Of a stretch of DNA of 64,000 nucleotides, positions 17,854-26,766 are shown one piece after another. The stretch's first letter is position 1. Every line of letters starts with the position of its first letter. This stretch comes from Solwaraspora sp. WMMD792 (GTDB taxonomy: Bacteria; Actinomycetota; Actinomycetes; Mycobacteriales; Micromonosporaceae), in contig NZ_JARUBH010000009.1 in the NCBI RefSeq assembly GCF_029626105.1, forward strand, positions 4,588,001 through 4,652,000. The letters are read 5' to 3'. The position numbers were made by a program, and so were the translations under genes. The notes beneath the pieces were generated by a model that was not told where the DNA came from, ran no database searches, and was given only the letters and a program-made list of their open reading frames with translations.

Positions 17854-18342
17854 ATGTCGTACCCCCCTCACCATCCCGGCTACCCGCCGATGCCCGGTGC
17901 CGTGTCTCTCCTGGTCGCCTACCCGCAGCCGATCGCACCGCCACCGGGCTGCGCCGTGCTGGTCGTCTCGGTCAACCGGGGACCGTACCTGGTGCCGGCG
18001 ACGGCGGCGGGCAGGTTCAAGGTCGACGGCCGCGATGTCCCGATCCCCCGGGAAGGCACCTGGTACGTGGCGGTGCCGGCCGGGCAGCACGACGTCCGGT
18101 ACACCGACTTCATGGGAGTGCCGGTGATCACCACAACGGTCGTCGCACACCCCGGCGCGGCGCATCCGCTGTCGTTCCGATTCGGCGGCTGGCGCAACCG
18201 CGTCCACGACGGGTACGGCACCGACGTGACGAAGTTCGGGATGTGGTCGAACTATCTGATCGCGTTGATCGCGCTCGTCGTGGTCGGGGTGCTGTGCTGC
18301 GGCGGCTTCGGGCTCATCGGCGCGCTGTCGGGATCGTCCTGA
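17854..18342 (+). CDS. small membrane protein with Pro-rich N-terminus
   Basis: A 162-residue protein starting MSYPPHHPGYPPMPGA, followed by a predicted beta-rich domain (residues about 30-110, with FKVDGRDVPIPREGTWYVAV and a repeated HPGAAHPLSF element) and one C-terminal membrane helix (LIALIALVVVGVLCCGGFGL). The start ATG at 17854 has AGGA upstream. It is divergent from the membrane protein at 17033-17770. No family is recognised with confidence. Confidence 0.7.
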   Translation: MSYPPHHPGYPPMPGAVSLLVAYPQPIAPPPGCAVLVVSVNRGPYLVPATAAGRFKVDGRDVPIPREGTWYVAVPAGQHDVRYTDFMGVPVITTTVVAHPGAAHPLSFRFGGWRNRVHDGYGTDVTKFGMWSNYLIALIALVVVGVLCCGGFGLIGALSGSS

Positions 18343-18453
18343 CCGGCTGAGGCTACGCGGCAGCTGGGCTACGGCCGCTGGCCAGGGAACCGAAGTCGCT
18401 GCGTACGCGTCCAATCGCTATCTGATCCGACGCCCCTCGCCAAGGAGGTGGCC

Positions 18454-19068
18454 ATGCAGCACCATCGGAGGTACCCGGGAAGGCTCGCTCTTCTCCCGCT
18501 CGTCGTGGCGCTCGCCGCCGCTGGCTGCGCGGGCCCCGGCGCAGGTAGCTCACCCGGCACGGATGGGTCTCCCGGTCCGGTCGAAGCTGCCAGCTCCGGA
18601 CCGGTTCCCGAGGAGGGGGCGACCATCAATCCTGCTCCGACCGCCAGCACCGACCCGCTCGGCTGCGGGCAACCGTTCGAGACGCCGGGCGACGACGTGC
18701 TGACCGTCGATGGGCGGTTCCCGTCGACGGCGTCCGGCACCGACCGCGCCGTCACCGGCACCGTCGAGGTGACCAGTCGACGCGCCGTCCGTGGCGTGGT
18801 CAGCCCCCGGGCCGAGGTGTTCCTGGTCCGGCAGGGCAGGGTGGCGGCGGTGCCGGCGGCGCAGGACCTGATCGGTGTCCAGTGGGATCTGGCGGCCGGC
18901 GACGTCGAGCAGTTGCCCGGCGACGTACCGCTGGTTTCCTGCGACCCGGCCGGCGGACCGGTTCCGGCTGGTGACTACGAGCTGTACGCGCGGGTGGTCA
19001 TCTTCCCGGACGACGGCACGGACCGGCTGGTGTCCTTCGGTGGCCCGTGGCCACTGCAGGTCACCTGA
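18454..19068 (+). CDS. secreted lipoprotein, unknown function
   Basis: A 204-residue protein. The ATG at 18454 follows AAGGAGG by five bases. The lipobox is LAAAGC (Cys about 26), followed by a Ser/Gly/Pro-rich linker and a globular domain (residues about 65-200) with one Cys pair candidate (LGCGQPF and VSCDPAG). There is no enzyme motif. It ends at a strong convergent terminator with the protease gene. Confidence 0.75.
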   Translation: MQHHRRYPGRLALLPLVVALAAAGCAGPGAGSSPGTDGSPGPVEAASSGPVPEEGATINPAPTASTDPLGCGQPFETPGDDVLTVDGRFPSTASGTDRAVTGTVEVTSRRAVRGVVSPRAEVFLVRQGRVAAVPAAQDLIGVQWDLAAGDVEQLPGDVPLVSCDPAGGPVPAGDYELYARVVIFPDDGTDRLVSFGGPWPLQVT

Positions 19069-19095
19069 GGACGCGACCGAGGGCCGGACGAGGCT

Positions 19096-19126
19096 GGGCC
19101 GGGGACCGCTGGATGGTCCCCGGCCC
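19096..19126. terminator. bidirectional hairpin terminator
   Basis: GGGCCGGGGACC and GGTCCCCGGCCC form a perfect 12-bp stem with a 7-nt loop between the convergent lipoprotein and protease genes, 20 bp before the protease stop. Confidence 0.85.
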
Positions 19127-19145
19127 TTCAGCGGTCGGTACGGAG

Positions 19146-20201
19146 TCAGCCAGTGACGATGCTGATGCCGTACGCGGCAGCGACGTCGATGTAGCGCTCC
19201 GCGTAGCTGGTGACGCCGTTGCCGGCAATCACGTTGCCCCGGATCCAGGCGCGGCCCGAGGAGTCCTTCACGTAGAACGGGCTGCCGGAGTCGCCGCCCG
19301 CCGGCTGGGTGCCGCCGTTGAAGACGATGACCGGCGACTTGCAGCCGGTCGAGGTGCACACCTGGCCGGTGATGCTGGTCGCGGTGTGCCCGCAGTGCTC
19401 ACCGGTGGTACGGCCGCTGTGGCAGTAGTCGGTGAAGCCGACGTACGCGGTGCCGGCCGCCACCACCGGGACGCTGGAGGTGCTGGTAACCCCACCGGTG
19501 AAGATCCGACCCGAGTAGGACCGGCCGCCAACCAGCTCCATGTCCTGGGCGTGGCCGCTCACCGTGGGCAGCCGCCGGTTCGACACCACGCCGTACGGGT
19601 TGGCACCCGACTCGGTGAGCACGTTGACGCCGTTGGCGAAGCAGTGCCCGGCGGTGACCGAGAACCGGGTGCCGGCGCCGTTCTGCACCGCGTACCCGGC
19701 CGAGCACCAGGCGACCCCGGCGGTCTGAGTGATGCCGCCGCCGCCCCAGTACGGCTGGATGTCGTCCCGGCGGTGCCAGAAGTCGCTGATGGTGGACCGG
19801 CCCACCTGTACCTCGCTGGCCGCCCGCAGGTGCGCCGCCGTGGTGCCGGCCGGCTTGATCAGGGTGGCCACCAGGTCGGCGGGTGCGTCGGTGTCGACGA
19901 CGATCCTGCCGGTGGTGGCGTCGAGGTAGCTGCCGAACGTGTACTTGGTGCCGTGGGTGGCGACGTAGTCGGCGATCCGGCGTTGGATCGTCTCCAACGT
20001 CGCCGTCGCCGCAGCGGAGGCGGCGACCGTGGCGCGGGCGGTCCGGTCCGGTGCCAGCCGGTCGTCGAGCCGGGCGACGGCTGAGCCGGTGGACTCCTTG
20101 CCGCCCTCCGGCGCGGCGTGCGCCGCACTGGTGCCGAGCGTGGCCAGCGCGACGGCTGCCGCCGCGACGGCGCTGGCGAGCGTTCTCTTCCTCACGTACA
20201 T
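19146..20201 (-). CDS. secreted trypsin-like serine protease (S1 family)
   Basis: A 351-residue secreted protease with a strong start (GGAGGAATC then ATG). The signal peptide ends at AAHA (about 29). A propeptide of about 120 residues follows, as in streptogrisin/alpha-lytic-like enzymes, then a catalytic domain with TAGHC (His186), DMEL (Asp220) and GDSGSP (Ser305). Several paired cysteines are consistent with an exported disulfide-stabilised protease. It is preceded by a 365-bp AT-richer region holding its promoter. Function: extracellular protein degradation (family knowledge). Confidence 0.93.
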   Translation of the reverse strand: MYVRKRTLASAVAAAAVALATLGTSAAHAAPEGGKESTGSAVARLDDRLAPDRTARATVAASAAATATLETIQRRIADYVATHGTKYTFGSYLDATTGRIVVDTDAPADLVATLIKPAGTTAAHLRAASEVQVGRSTISDFWHRRDDIQPYWGGGGITQTAGVAWCSAGYAVQNGAGTRFSVTAGHCFANGVNVLTESGANPYGVVSNRRLPTVSGHAQDMELVGGRSYSGRIFTGGVTSTSSVPVVAAGTAYVGFTDYCHSGRTTGEHCGHTATSITGQVCTSTGCKSPVIVFNGGTQPAGGDSGSPFYVKDSSGRAWIRGNVIAGNGVTSYAERYIDVAAAYGISIVTG

Positions 20202-20566
20202 GATTCCTCCGTATACATTGCGGCCGGTTACCGCAGCTTCTCGAATAAGAGTCGACGAACCAACAAGATCAATAGCGATATGTCAATGTTGAGACAGTCC
20301 GGATACACCCACCGATGCGAACGTGACAAAACATTCTCATTTACGACCGCGCCGGCGACCACTGGAAACAATCATGTTCCTGCTCGCCGAGCGAAGAAAT
20401 CTGTCACACCGCGATCGGAAACGCGCCACTCGCCGTCCAGAACTGCGGCGTACTGTCCCGATCCGGGCGACGGGCCGGGCCGCCGGCACCGCCGGTAGGG
20501 TGGCCTGATCCGCGCGGCATCCGCGCGACCGACAGCATCCCGCGCAACCAGCAACTGGAGGACGAG
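20202..20566. other. AT-richer intergenic region without gene
   Basis: 365 bp between the divergent protease and DUF1963-like genes. The protease-proximal half (20205-20400) is clearly richer in A and T than the surrounding DNA and should hold the protease promoter. Near 20510-20530 a GC-rich inverted repeat (CCGCGCGG) precedes the right-hand gene. I see no convincing reading frame or RNA here. Confidence 0.5.
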
Positions 20567-21547
20567 TTGGCGCGACCGTCGGATCCTGCGGCCGGGTCAC
20601 CGCTGGCCGACATCGAAGAGCTGTTCCCCGAGCTGAGGGAGTACGCGGCCACCGCCACCCGGCTGCACCCCCGCCCCGGGCAGCCGGGCCCGCTCGACAG
20701 CTCGATCGGCGGTCCGCTGCGCTGGCCGGCCGACGAGTCCTGGCCGTACTGCACCGGCCGGGAGCACTACGTCGATCGGCTGCTGACCCCGGAGACGGTA
20801 CGCCGGATGCGCCGGGTCTATGCGGCGGCGACCGCCCGCGCGGCAGCCACCGGCCTGCCTTACCGGCTGACCGACGCGGAGGATGCCGACGTGCCGGAGT
20901 TCGACTACACCGAGCCGGTGTCGTTGGCGAAGACGCCGATCGCGCTGGTACCGGTGGCCCAGGTGTACCGGCACGATGTCGCGGACCTCACCGGCCCACC
21001 GGACGCGGACCTGCTGCAGGTGCTGTGGTGCCCGCTGGACCACCCCGACAACGGGTACAGCCCGTGGGTGGAGCTCCGCTGGCGGCGGACCGCCGACCTC
21101 GGCGAGCAGCTGGCAACGGCGCCGGACCCAGTGGTGGTCAACGAGAACTACCTGCCGACGCCGTGCCTGGTGCGCCCGGAACAGGTCCGCGAGTACCAGT
21201 ACGTCGGACTTCTGCCAGAGAATCTCAAGAAGCGACTGTACGCCTGGGAAAAGCAGTCCGGGCACAGTTATCAGACAGATTTGTCGCTCGCACCTGGCTG
21301 GAAGATCGGCGGTTTTGCCAACTGGTCACTCTCCGACTGGCACCCGGTCGACTGCACCGAGTGCGGGGCGGCCATGACGTTGCTGCTCACCGCGAGCTCG
21401 GGCGAACAGAACGGCAGCGCCCGCTGGCGGTCCGCCGACGATCCGGATGGCAACCCGGTTGATGTACTCATCGGTCGGGGTTACGCCCTGCACGTCTTCG
21501 CCTGCCCGACCGCACCGACGCATCCGCCGGCCACCGTGATGCAGTGA
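20567..21547 (+). CDS. DUF1963-like (YwqG family) protein
   Basis: A 326-residue cytosolic protein with a TTG start supported by GGAGG five bases upstream. The C-terminal part contains KIGGFANWSLSDWHPVDCTE followed by CGAAMTLLLTASSGE, the layout of DUF1963 proteins, where a CxxC pair follows a KIGG-x-W segment. In this family the function is unknown. The upstream 365-bp spacer contains its own promoter. No partner genes are linked. Confidence 0.8.
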   Translation: MARPSDPAAGSPLADIEELFPELREYAATATRLHPRPGQPGPLDSSIGGPLRWPADESWPYCTGREHYVDRLLTPETVRRMRRVYAAATARAAATGLPYRLTDAEDADVPEFDYTEPVSLAKTPIALVPVAQVYRHDVADLTGPPDADLLQVLWCPLDHPDNGYSPWVELRWRRTADLGEQLATAPDPVVVNENYLPTPCLVRPEQVREYQYVGLLPENLKKRLYAWEKQSGHSYQTDLSLAPGWKIGGFANWSLSDWHPVDCTECGAAMTLLLTASSGEQNGSARWRSADDPDGNPVDVLIGRGYALHVFACPTAPTHPPATVMQ

Positions 21548-21634
21548 GGGCGGTCGCCCGGCGGGGCAACCTCGGCGCGGCTGTCGCCTGGTCCTGCTAC
21601 CTTCCGGTGGGGATCGTCGAGTGATGGAGGCCAG

Positions 21635-21988
21635 GTGGGCTATCGAGGGCCGTTGCCGCAGCGACTCGTCGGCCGAGTAAACGCCTGTGCCGTGGCGCTG
21701 CGTTCGTCGCCGCGATGGGGGCGGCTGGTCCGCCGGCACCTCACGGTGGTCACCTACACCGGACGCCGATCCGGGCGCACCTTCAGCACCCCGGTCGGCT
21801 ACCGCCGTACCGGCGGCACCGTCACGATCGCCGTCAAGATGCCGGACGCCAAGAAGTGGTGGCACAACTTCACCGGTGCCGGCGGGCCGATCTCGCTGCA
21901 CCTGGACGGGGTCGACCGGTCCGGTCACGCCGTCGCCCACCGCGACGACCGTGGCCGGGTCACGGTGACCGTCGAACTGGGCTCCTGA
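21635..21988 (+). CDS. F420-dependent quinone reductase-like (Ddn family) protein
   Basis: A 117-residue protein with a GTG start and GGAGG upstream. It carries the split beta-barrel pattern of deazaflavin (F420)-dependent nitroreductase/quinone reductases: VVTYTGRRSGRTFSTPVGYR and MPDAKKWWHNFTG. These small enzymes use reduced F420 to reduce quinones or nitro compounds. The gene is isolated, about 60 bp upstream of the sigma factor gene. Confidence 0.85.
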   Translation: MGYRGPLPQRLVGRVNACAVALRSSPRWGRLVRRHLTVVTYTGRRSGRTFSTPVGYRRTGGTVTIAVKMPDAKKWWHNFTGAGGPISLHLDGVDRSGHAVAHRDDRGRVTVTVELGS

Positions 21989-22049
21989 CCGACGGGCGGC
22001 TCCCGACGGGCGGGCGTCACAAACTGTGTGGCGGCGGTGCTTAGCAGAT

Positions 22050-22589
22050 GTGAGCAGGCAAGCCGAGCAGAGGGACACCGCGACCGTGCCGAAACCTCCG
22101 GCACCGGGTGCGGTCCGACCCGACCTCGAACAGGTCTTCCGCGCCAGTTACCCACGGGTCGTCGCGGTGGCCGCCAAGGTTCTCGGCTGCCAGAACGAAG
22201 CTGAGGACGTCGCACAGGAGGTGTTCCTGGCCTTCGGCCGGTCCTCGGTGCCGGCCGGGGCAGCGGCCGGGTGGTTGTCCGTCGCGGCCGCGCACACCGC
22301 GCTGAACCACATCCGTGCCGGCCGGCGGCGCGCTGACCGCGAGGAGGCCGCCGGGGTCGACGGCCTGGTGGCCCCGGACGTCGCTGACACGGTGGTGGCC
22401 TCCGAGGACCGCCGCCGGGTACGGGCCGCGCTGGCGCGGTTACCCCGCAGGCAGGCCGTCGCCCTCGTGCTCCGGCACAGCGGACTCAGCTACGCCGAGG
22501 TCGCCGCAGCTCTCGGTCTTTCCCCTGGCAGCGTCGGCACCACGATACGTCGTGCCGAGACCGCCCTACGTGAGGAGTTGGAATCCTGA
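22050..22589 (+). CDS. ECF-type RNA polymerase sigma factor
   Basis: About 179 residues. The sigma-2 region includes LEQVFRASYPRVVAVAAKVL and EDVAQEVFLAF; sigma-4 includes LPRRQAVALVLRHSGLSYAE. The start is uncertain: GTG at 22050 or GTG at 22086, which has AGAGGGA upstream. The stop overlaps the start of the zinc-finger anti-sigma-like gene by one base (TGATG). The sigma, anti-sigma, ABC ATPase and permease genes then overlap one after another, so they form one operon and the sigma factor probably drives its own exporter. Confidence 0.92.
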   Translation: MSRQAEQRDTATVPKPPAPGAVRPDLEQVFRASYPRVVAVAAKVLGCQNEAEDVAQEVFLAFGRSSVPAGAAAGWLSVAAAHTALNHIRAGRRRADREEAAGVDGLVAPDVADTVVASEDRRRVRAALARLPRRQAVALVLRHSGLSYAEVAAALGLSPGSVGTTIRRAETALREELES

Positions 22590-23695
22590 TGCCTCATCCA
22601 ACTGACGGCACGCTTCGCCGGCTGCTGGACGAACCGGTAGGTGTCGCCGACGGCGACCGGGCGCACGTGGCCGGCTGTCCCGGATGCCTGTCCCGCCTCG
22701 CCGCCACGCAGCAGGATGCGGCAGTCGCCGGTGCAGCCCTGCAAATCGAGACCGCCGCCGACGTGGACGCGGGCTGGCAACGGCTGTCACACGCGGTCAC
22801 CGCTGAGCGAACCCGACGGGCGGTGTCGTCGGCCGGCTCCGGCGCTCGGCGGCGGCCGGACGGGCGGTGGAGGGCGTGGCGCAGCCCGATCGTCGCTGTG
22901 GCCGGGGTGGTCGCCCTGCTGGCCGGCGCCGGCACCGCTGCCGCCACGAACTGGCTGCAGATCTTCCACACCGAGCGGATCGCCCCGGTCACCGCGCCCC
23001 AGGCCGACCTGATCAGCATGCCCGACCTGTCGGACTTCGGGGAGCTGGTGGTGACCGAGCCGATCGACGTTCGCCCGGTCGCCGACGCGGCCGCCGCGGC
23101 GCAGGCAACCGGACTCTCCGTCCCGCAGGTGAGCGAGCTGCCCCGTGGTGTCACGGGTGAGCCCCAATATCACGTCAGCGGCCGGGTGAGCGCGGTTTTC
23201 ACCTTCTCGGCGGAGCAGACCGCACGGACCGCAGCGGCGGCGGGCGAGACGGTGCCGCCACCGCCACCAGGACTGGACGGCAGCCAGTTCCGGCTGGTCG
23301 CCGGCCCCGGGTTCGCGGCGTTCTGGTCGCAGGACCGGCCCGTGCCGGCGTTGGTCGTGGCCCGTGCCGGCGCCCCCACCGCGCAATCCTCGGGCGTACC
23401 GTTCGACGCGGCCCGGGACTATCTGCTCTCGCTGCCGATCCTGCCGGAAAACGTCGCGACTCAGTTGCGCGGATTCTCCGCCGACGGGACGACGTTGCCA
23501 TTGTTCATGTCGGCCGAGAAGCTGACCAGCTCCACCGCCGACGTCAACGGAATGCCGGCCACCGTCTTCGCCTCCCGGGCCGGCACGATGGCCGGCGTCG
23601 TCTGGGTGGACGACGGCGCCGTCAACGCCGTGGCCGGCTCGCTGAGCAGCGACGAGGTGCTGTCGGTGGCCCGGAATCTACGGTGGCGACGGTGA
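22589..23695 (+). CDS. membrane anti-sigma factor-like protein
   Basis: A 368-residue protein with an N-terminal zinc anti-sigma motif (HVAGCPGC, HxxxCxxC) in residues about 25-40, one membrane helix (residues about 103-123, IVAVAGVVALLAGAGTAAAT) and a roughly 240-residue extracytoplasmic domain. The layout fits a transmembrane anti-sigma factor that holds the preceding sigma factor until an envelope signal arrives. The outside domain contains a run of prolines (PPPPPPG) and has no known enzymatic motif. It is coupled to its neighbours by start-stop overlaps on both sides. Confidence 0.85.
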   Translation: MPHPTDGTLRRLLDEPVGVADGDRAHVAGCPGCLSRLAATQQDAAVAGAALQIETAADVDAGWQRLSHAVTAERTRRAVSSAGSGARRRPDGRWRAWRSPIVAVAGVVALLAGAGTAAATNWLQIFHTERIAPVTAPQADLISMPDLSDFGELVVTEPIDVRPVADAAAAAQATGLSVPQVSELPRGVTGEPQYHVSGRVSAVFTFSAEQTARTAAAAGETVPPPPPGLDGSQFRLVAGPGFAAFWSQDRPVPALVVARAGAPTAQSSGVPFDAARDYLLSLPILPENVATQLRGFSADGTTLPLFMSAEKLTSSTADVNGMPATVFASRAGTMAGVVWVDDGAVNAVAGSLSSDEVLSVARNLRWRR

Positions 23696-24678
23696 CTGAT
23701 ACGCCATCGCTGGACGCCGCCCGGCAACTGCTCGCCGAACTGCCACCGGCGCCAGCGGTGTGGTGCTCCGGCCTAGGCAAGCGGTACCGACGGCGAACCG
23801 TCGTAACCGGGGTGTCCTTCACCGTCGACCGCGGCGAAGTTGTCGGTCTGTTAGGTCCAAACGGTGCCGGCAAGACCACCGTCATCAAGATGCTGCTGGG
23901 CCTGGTCCGGCCCGACGCCGGTGAGGTGATGCTGCTGGGACGGCCGGCGCAGGACCATCGATCCCGGGCACGCGTCGGCTACCTGCCGGAACTCTTCCGC
24001 TATCAGCCGTGGCTCACCGCCGCCGAGGTGCTGGACCTGCACGTACGCCTCGCCGGCGAGAAGGTGCCGGCCAGCGAGCGGCGGGCTTGCCTGGCCATGG
24101 TCGGTCTCGCCGATCGAGCCGACGACCGGGTCGGCGGCTTCTCGAAGGGCATGCAGCAGCGACTCGGGCTGGCGGTCGCTCTGGTGGCCCGCCCGGAACT
24201 GATCGTGCTGGACGAGCCGACGAGTGCCCTCGATCCGGTCGGTAGGGCCGACGTACGGGACCTGTTGCTGGCGCTCCGGACCCGTGGGGTCGCCGTCCTG
24301 CTCAACTCGCATCTCATCGGCGAGGTGGAGCGGGTCTGCGACCGGGTCGTCATCCTCGACAAGGGTCAGGTCGCCGCCGCCGGCACTCTCGCCGAGCTGC
24401 TCGGCCAGCGGGAGCTGCGGCTGCGGCTGACCGAGGTCGGCCCGCAGGCGCAGGCCCGGCTGGCGGAGGCCGGCCGGCTGACCCGCAGCGGCGACGAGTT
24501 CACCGTGACGCTGTCCGCCACGCCAGCCGAGGTCGACGACGGTACGGTGCCCGACCTGGTCGCCGACCTGGTCGGTCTCGGGGTGCGGGTGCACGCTGTG
24601 GAGCAGACACGGATCAGCTTGGAGGAACGGTTGCTGGCCATCCTCCGTACCGAATCGGGCGAGAAGGACCAACATTGA
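23692..24678 (+). CDS. ABC transporter ATP-binding protein
   Basis: A 328-residue ATPase of the drug/lipid exporter type. Walker A GPNGAGKTT, signature FSKGMQQRLGLA, Walker B LIVLDEPTSALD and switch His in LLNSHL. GTG at 23692 makes a GTGA overlap with the preceding gene; GTG at 23683 is also in frame. The C-terminal 80 residues form the accessory domain seen in CcmA-type ATPases. It pairs with the permease that starts inside its stop codon. Regulation by the upstream sigma/anti-sigma pair is likely. Confidence 0.92.
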   Translation: MTDTPSLDAARQLLAELPPAPAVWCSGLGKRYRRRTVVTGVSFTVDRGEVVGLLGPNGAGKTTVIKMLLGLVRPDAGEVMLLGRPAQDHRSRARVGYLPELFRYQPWLTAAEVLDLHVRLAGEKVPASERRACLAMVGLADRADDRVGGFSKGMQQRLGLAVALVARPELIVLDEPTSALDPVGRADVRDLLLALRTRGVAVLLNSHLIGEVERVCDRVVILDKGQVAAAGTLAELLGQRELRLRLTEVGPQAQARLAEAGRLTRSGDEFTVTLSATPAEVDDGTVPDLVADLVGLGVRVHAVEQTRISLEERLLAILRTESGEKDQH

Positions 24679-25523
24679 CGCTCCGGACCGTATTCGTCGT
24701 CGCCGCGCTCACCCTCCGAGAGGCCGCCCGGCGGCGGGTGCTGCGCTCGCTGGCCGTGCTGACGGCGGTGCTCCTCGGGCTGAGTGCCTGGGGTTTCACC
24801 CGGATCGACGCCACATTCGGCGGACTGACCAGCGGTGAGTCCCGGTTGGCCGCAGCCATGGTGCTCAACCTGGTGATGTTCGGCCTGAGCCTGATCGCCG
24901 CGCTCGGTACGGCGTTCCTCGCCGGCCCTACCCTCGCCGGCGAGACCGAATCCGGGATGGCGCTGGCCGTCCTGGCCCGGCCGGTACGCCGCTCGGCGGT
25001 ACTGGTCGGCAAGTGGCTCGGGTTGGTGGCATTCGGCAGTGGTTTCGTGGCGGCCGCCGGATCCGCTCAGCTGTTCATCGTCTGGGTCACGGTGGGCTAC
25101 TGGCCGCCCCGGCCGCTGGCCGGGCTGGCGTTGCTCGCCGCCCAGGCCATCGTGCTGCTCACCCTCGGCCTGCTGTTGTCCACTGCCGTCTCGCCGATGG
25201 CGTCGGGCATCGTCGCGGTCGGGCTGTTCGGTGCCGGGTGGGTCGCGGGCGTGATCGGCGGGGTCGGCGAGGCCTTCGACAATGAGGGCGTGGCTCGGGT
25301 CGGTGCCGTGTCACAGATGCTGCTGCCGACCGACGGCCTGTGGCGCGGGGCGATGAACGCCTTTCAGGACTCCACCCTGCTGACGCAGTTCGGGCCAGCA
25401 TTCGAGGGCCACCCGTTTCTGAGCGCGGCGGCTCCGACGACCACCTACCTTGCCTGGGTGGGCCTGTGGATCGCGCTGGTCCTCGGCCTTGCCGTGGTGG
25501 TGTTCCAGCGGCGGGATCAATGA
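24675..25523 (+). CDS. ABC-2 type transporter permease
   Basis: A 282-residue membrane protein with about six hydrophobic helices and a TTG start overlapping the ATPase stop (TTGA), with AGAAGGA upstream. The conserved ETESGMALAVLARPVRRSA segment is typical of ABC-2 exporter permeases. It completes a one-ATPase/one-permease exporter; the substrate is unknown. It is the last gene of the sigma operon, which ends near the convergent MmcQ gene. Confidence 0.9.
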   Translation: MTLRTVFVVAALTLREAARRRVLRSLAVLTAVLLGLSAWGFTRIDATFGGLTSGESRLAAAMVLNLVMFGLSLIAALGTAFLAGPTLAGETESGMALAVLARPVRRSAVLVGKWLGLVAFGSGFVAAAGSAQLFIVWVTVGYWPPRPLAGLALLAAQAIVLLTLGLLLSTAVSPMASGIVAVGLFGAGWVAGVIGGVGEAFDNEGVARVGAVSQMLLPTDGLWRGAMNAFQDSTLLTQFGPAFEGHPFLSAAAPTTTYLAWVGLWIALVLGLAVVVFQRRDQ

Positions 25524-25539
25524 CGGCTGATGCAGCGGC

Positions 25540-25902
25540 TCAGCCCGCCGGGAGGTCCACCCCGTCCGGGGCGCGCATCCGCCAGGCGTCGGTGACCAGC
25601 TCGGCGAGCCGGTCGACGTCGACCCGCGCCAGCCGGAGCATCACCAGCGGCAGCCCGTCGTAGCCGGGTGTGGTGAAGAAAAGCTCCGGCTCCCCGAGCA
25701 GCAGCGCCTGCTTCTCCGCCTCGTCGCCGACGTACAGCACGGCGACGTCGGTCCGGATCACCCGTGGCTTGCCGGGCCGGCGCTCCGGATAGGACCAGAC
25801 GAAGCCCTTGCCGGCGACCCGGAAGTCGAAGCCGTCGCTGTCGATCTCGACGACCTGCGGCAGCGCCGACGCCAGTCGGCGCACGTCGTCCGCGTCAGCC
25901 AT
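25540..25902 (-). CDS. MmcQ/YjbR family protein
   Basis: A 120-residue protein of the MmcQ/YjbR fold, with GKGFVWSYPERRPGKPR and ELFFTTPGYDGLPLVMLRLA typical of the family. These small proteins resemble DNA-binding CyaY-like folds, but their cellular role is unsettled. It is the last gene of a minus-strand group with the methyltransferase (gap 40 bp) and acetyltransferase. Confidence 0.88.
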   Translation of the reverse strand: MADADDVRRLASALPQVVEIDSDGFDFRVAGKGFVWSYPERRPGKPRVIRTDVAVLYVGDEAEKQALLLGEPELFFTTPGYDGLPLVMLRLARVDVDRLAELVTDAWRMRAPDGVDLPAG

Positions 25903-25942
25903 CGAGGCGCCCACAGCGCACCGCACTCCGCACACCCACAGG

Positions 25943-26728
25943 TTAGCCAGTCGGCTTCGTCGCCACCACGAACACCCGTCGGAACGGGAACGCGACGAGC
26001 CCGTCCCGGACCGGGTACCGGGCCGCCAACTCCTCGCCGAGCCGCCGACGGAACGCAGCCCAGCCCGCGTCGTCGAGGGCGGCCCGGACCGGTCGGGCGG
26101 CGGTCCCCTCGACCCAGGCCAGCACCGGATGCGTCGCCGGGTCGGCGGCCACGGCCGGCAGCAGATGCAGGTACGTGGACTCCCAAGCGTCGACCGTACA
26201 GCCGGAGCGCAGCAGTCGGGTGGCGTAGCCGGCCGGGTCGAGCACCACGTCGCCGCCGCGGATCTCCGGCAACCGATCCCGCCAGCGAGCGTCCGCCGCG
26301 ACCGAACGGATCGCCTGGTGCGACGGGGCGTCGAAGTTGCCCGGCACCTGGAAGGCCAGCACCGCCCCCGGCCGCAACCGCGCCGCCCACCGGTCGAGCA
26401 GGGCGGGATGCTCGGGCACCCATTGCAGTACGGCGTTGCAGATCGCCACATCGACGTCCGGGCCGGGCTCCCAGTCGGTCACGTCGCCGACGTCGAACCG
26501 GACCGGTGACCCGAGCGCCCGGGCGGCGGTGATCATCTCGGTCGACGAGTCGATCCCGGTCACGGTGGCTCCCGGCCAGCGGTCGGCCAGGTGGACGGTG
26601 AGGGTGCCCGGCCCGCAGCCGAGGTCGACGACCACGGCCGGGTCGGCGACGGCGACCCTGGCCAGCAGATCAGCGAACGGGCGGGAGCGGTGGTCGGTGA
26701 AGCGCAGGTAGGCGGCCGGATCCCACAT
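25943..26728 (-). CDS. tam: trans-aconitate 2-methyltransferase
   Basis: A 261-residue class I SAM-dependent methyltransferase. It starts [10 protein letters not shown] like characterised trans-aconitate methyltransferases, with GGAGGAGAC upstream of the ATG. The SAM motif I is [12 protein letters not shown], and [10 protein letters not shown] and [15 protein letters not shown] match the Tam subgroup. It methylates trans-aconitate, a by-product that inhibits aconitase (family knowledge). It probably shares an operon with the acetyltransferase upstream (38-bp gap) and MmcQ downstream. Confidence 0.9.
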   Translation of the reverse strand: MWDPAAYLRFTDHRSRPFADLLARVAVADPAVVVDLGCGPGTLTVHLADRWPGATVTGIDSSTEMITAARALGSPVRFDVGDVTDWEPGPDVDVAICNAVLQWVPEHPALLDRWAARLRPGAVLAFQVPGNFDAPSHQAIRSVAADARWRDRLPEIRGGDVVLDPAGYATRLLRSGCTVDAWESTYLHLLPAVAADPATHPVLAWVEGTAARPVRAALDDAGWAAFRRRLGEELAARYPVRDGLVAFPFRRVFVVATKPTG

Positions 26729-26766
26729 CGCTGTCTCCTCCCGGCCGATCCGATGTCCGACCGGCG

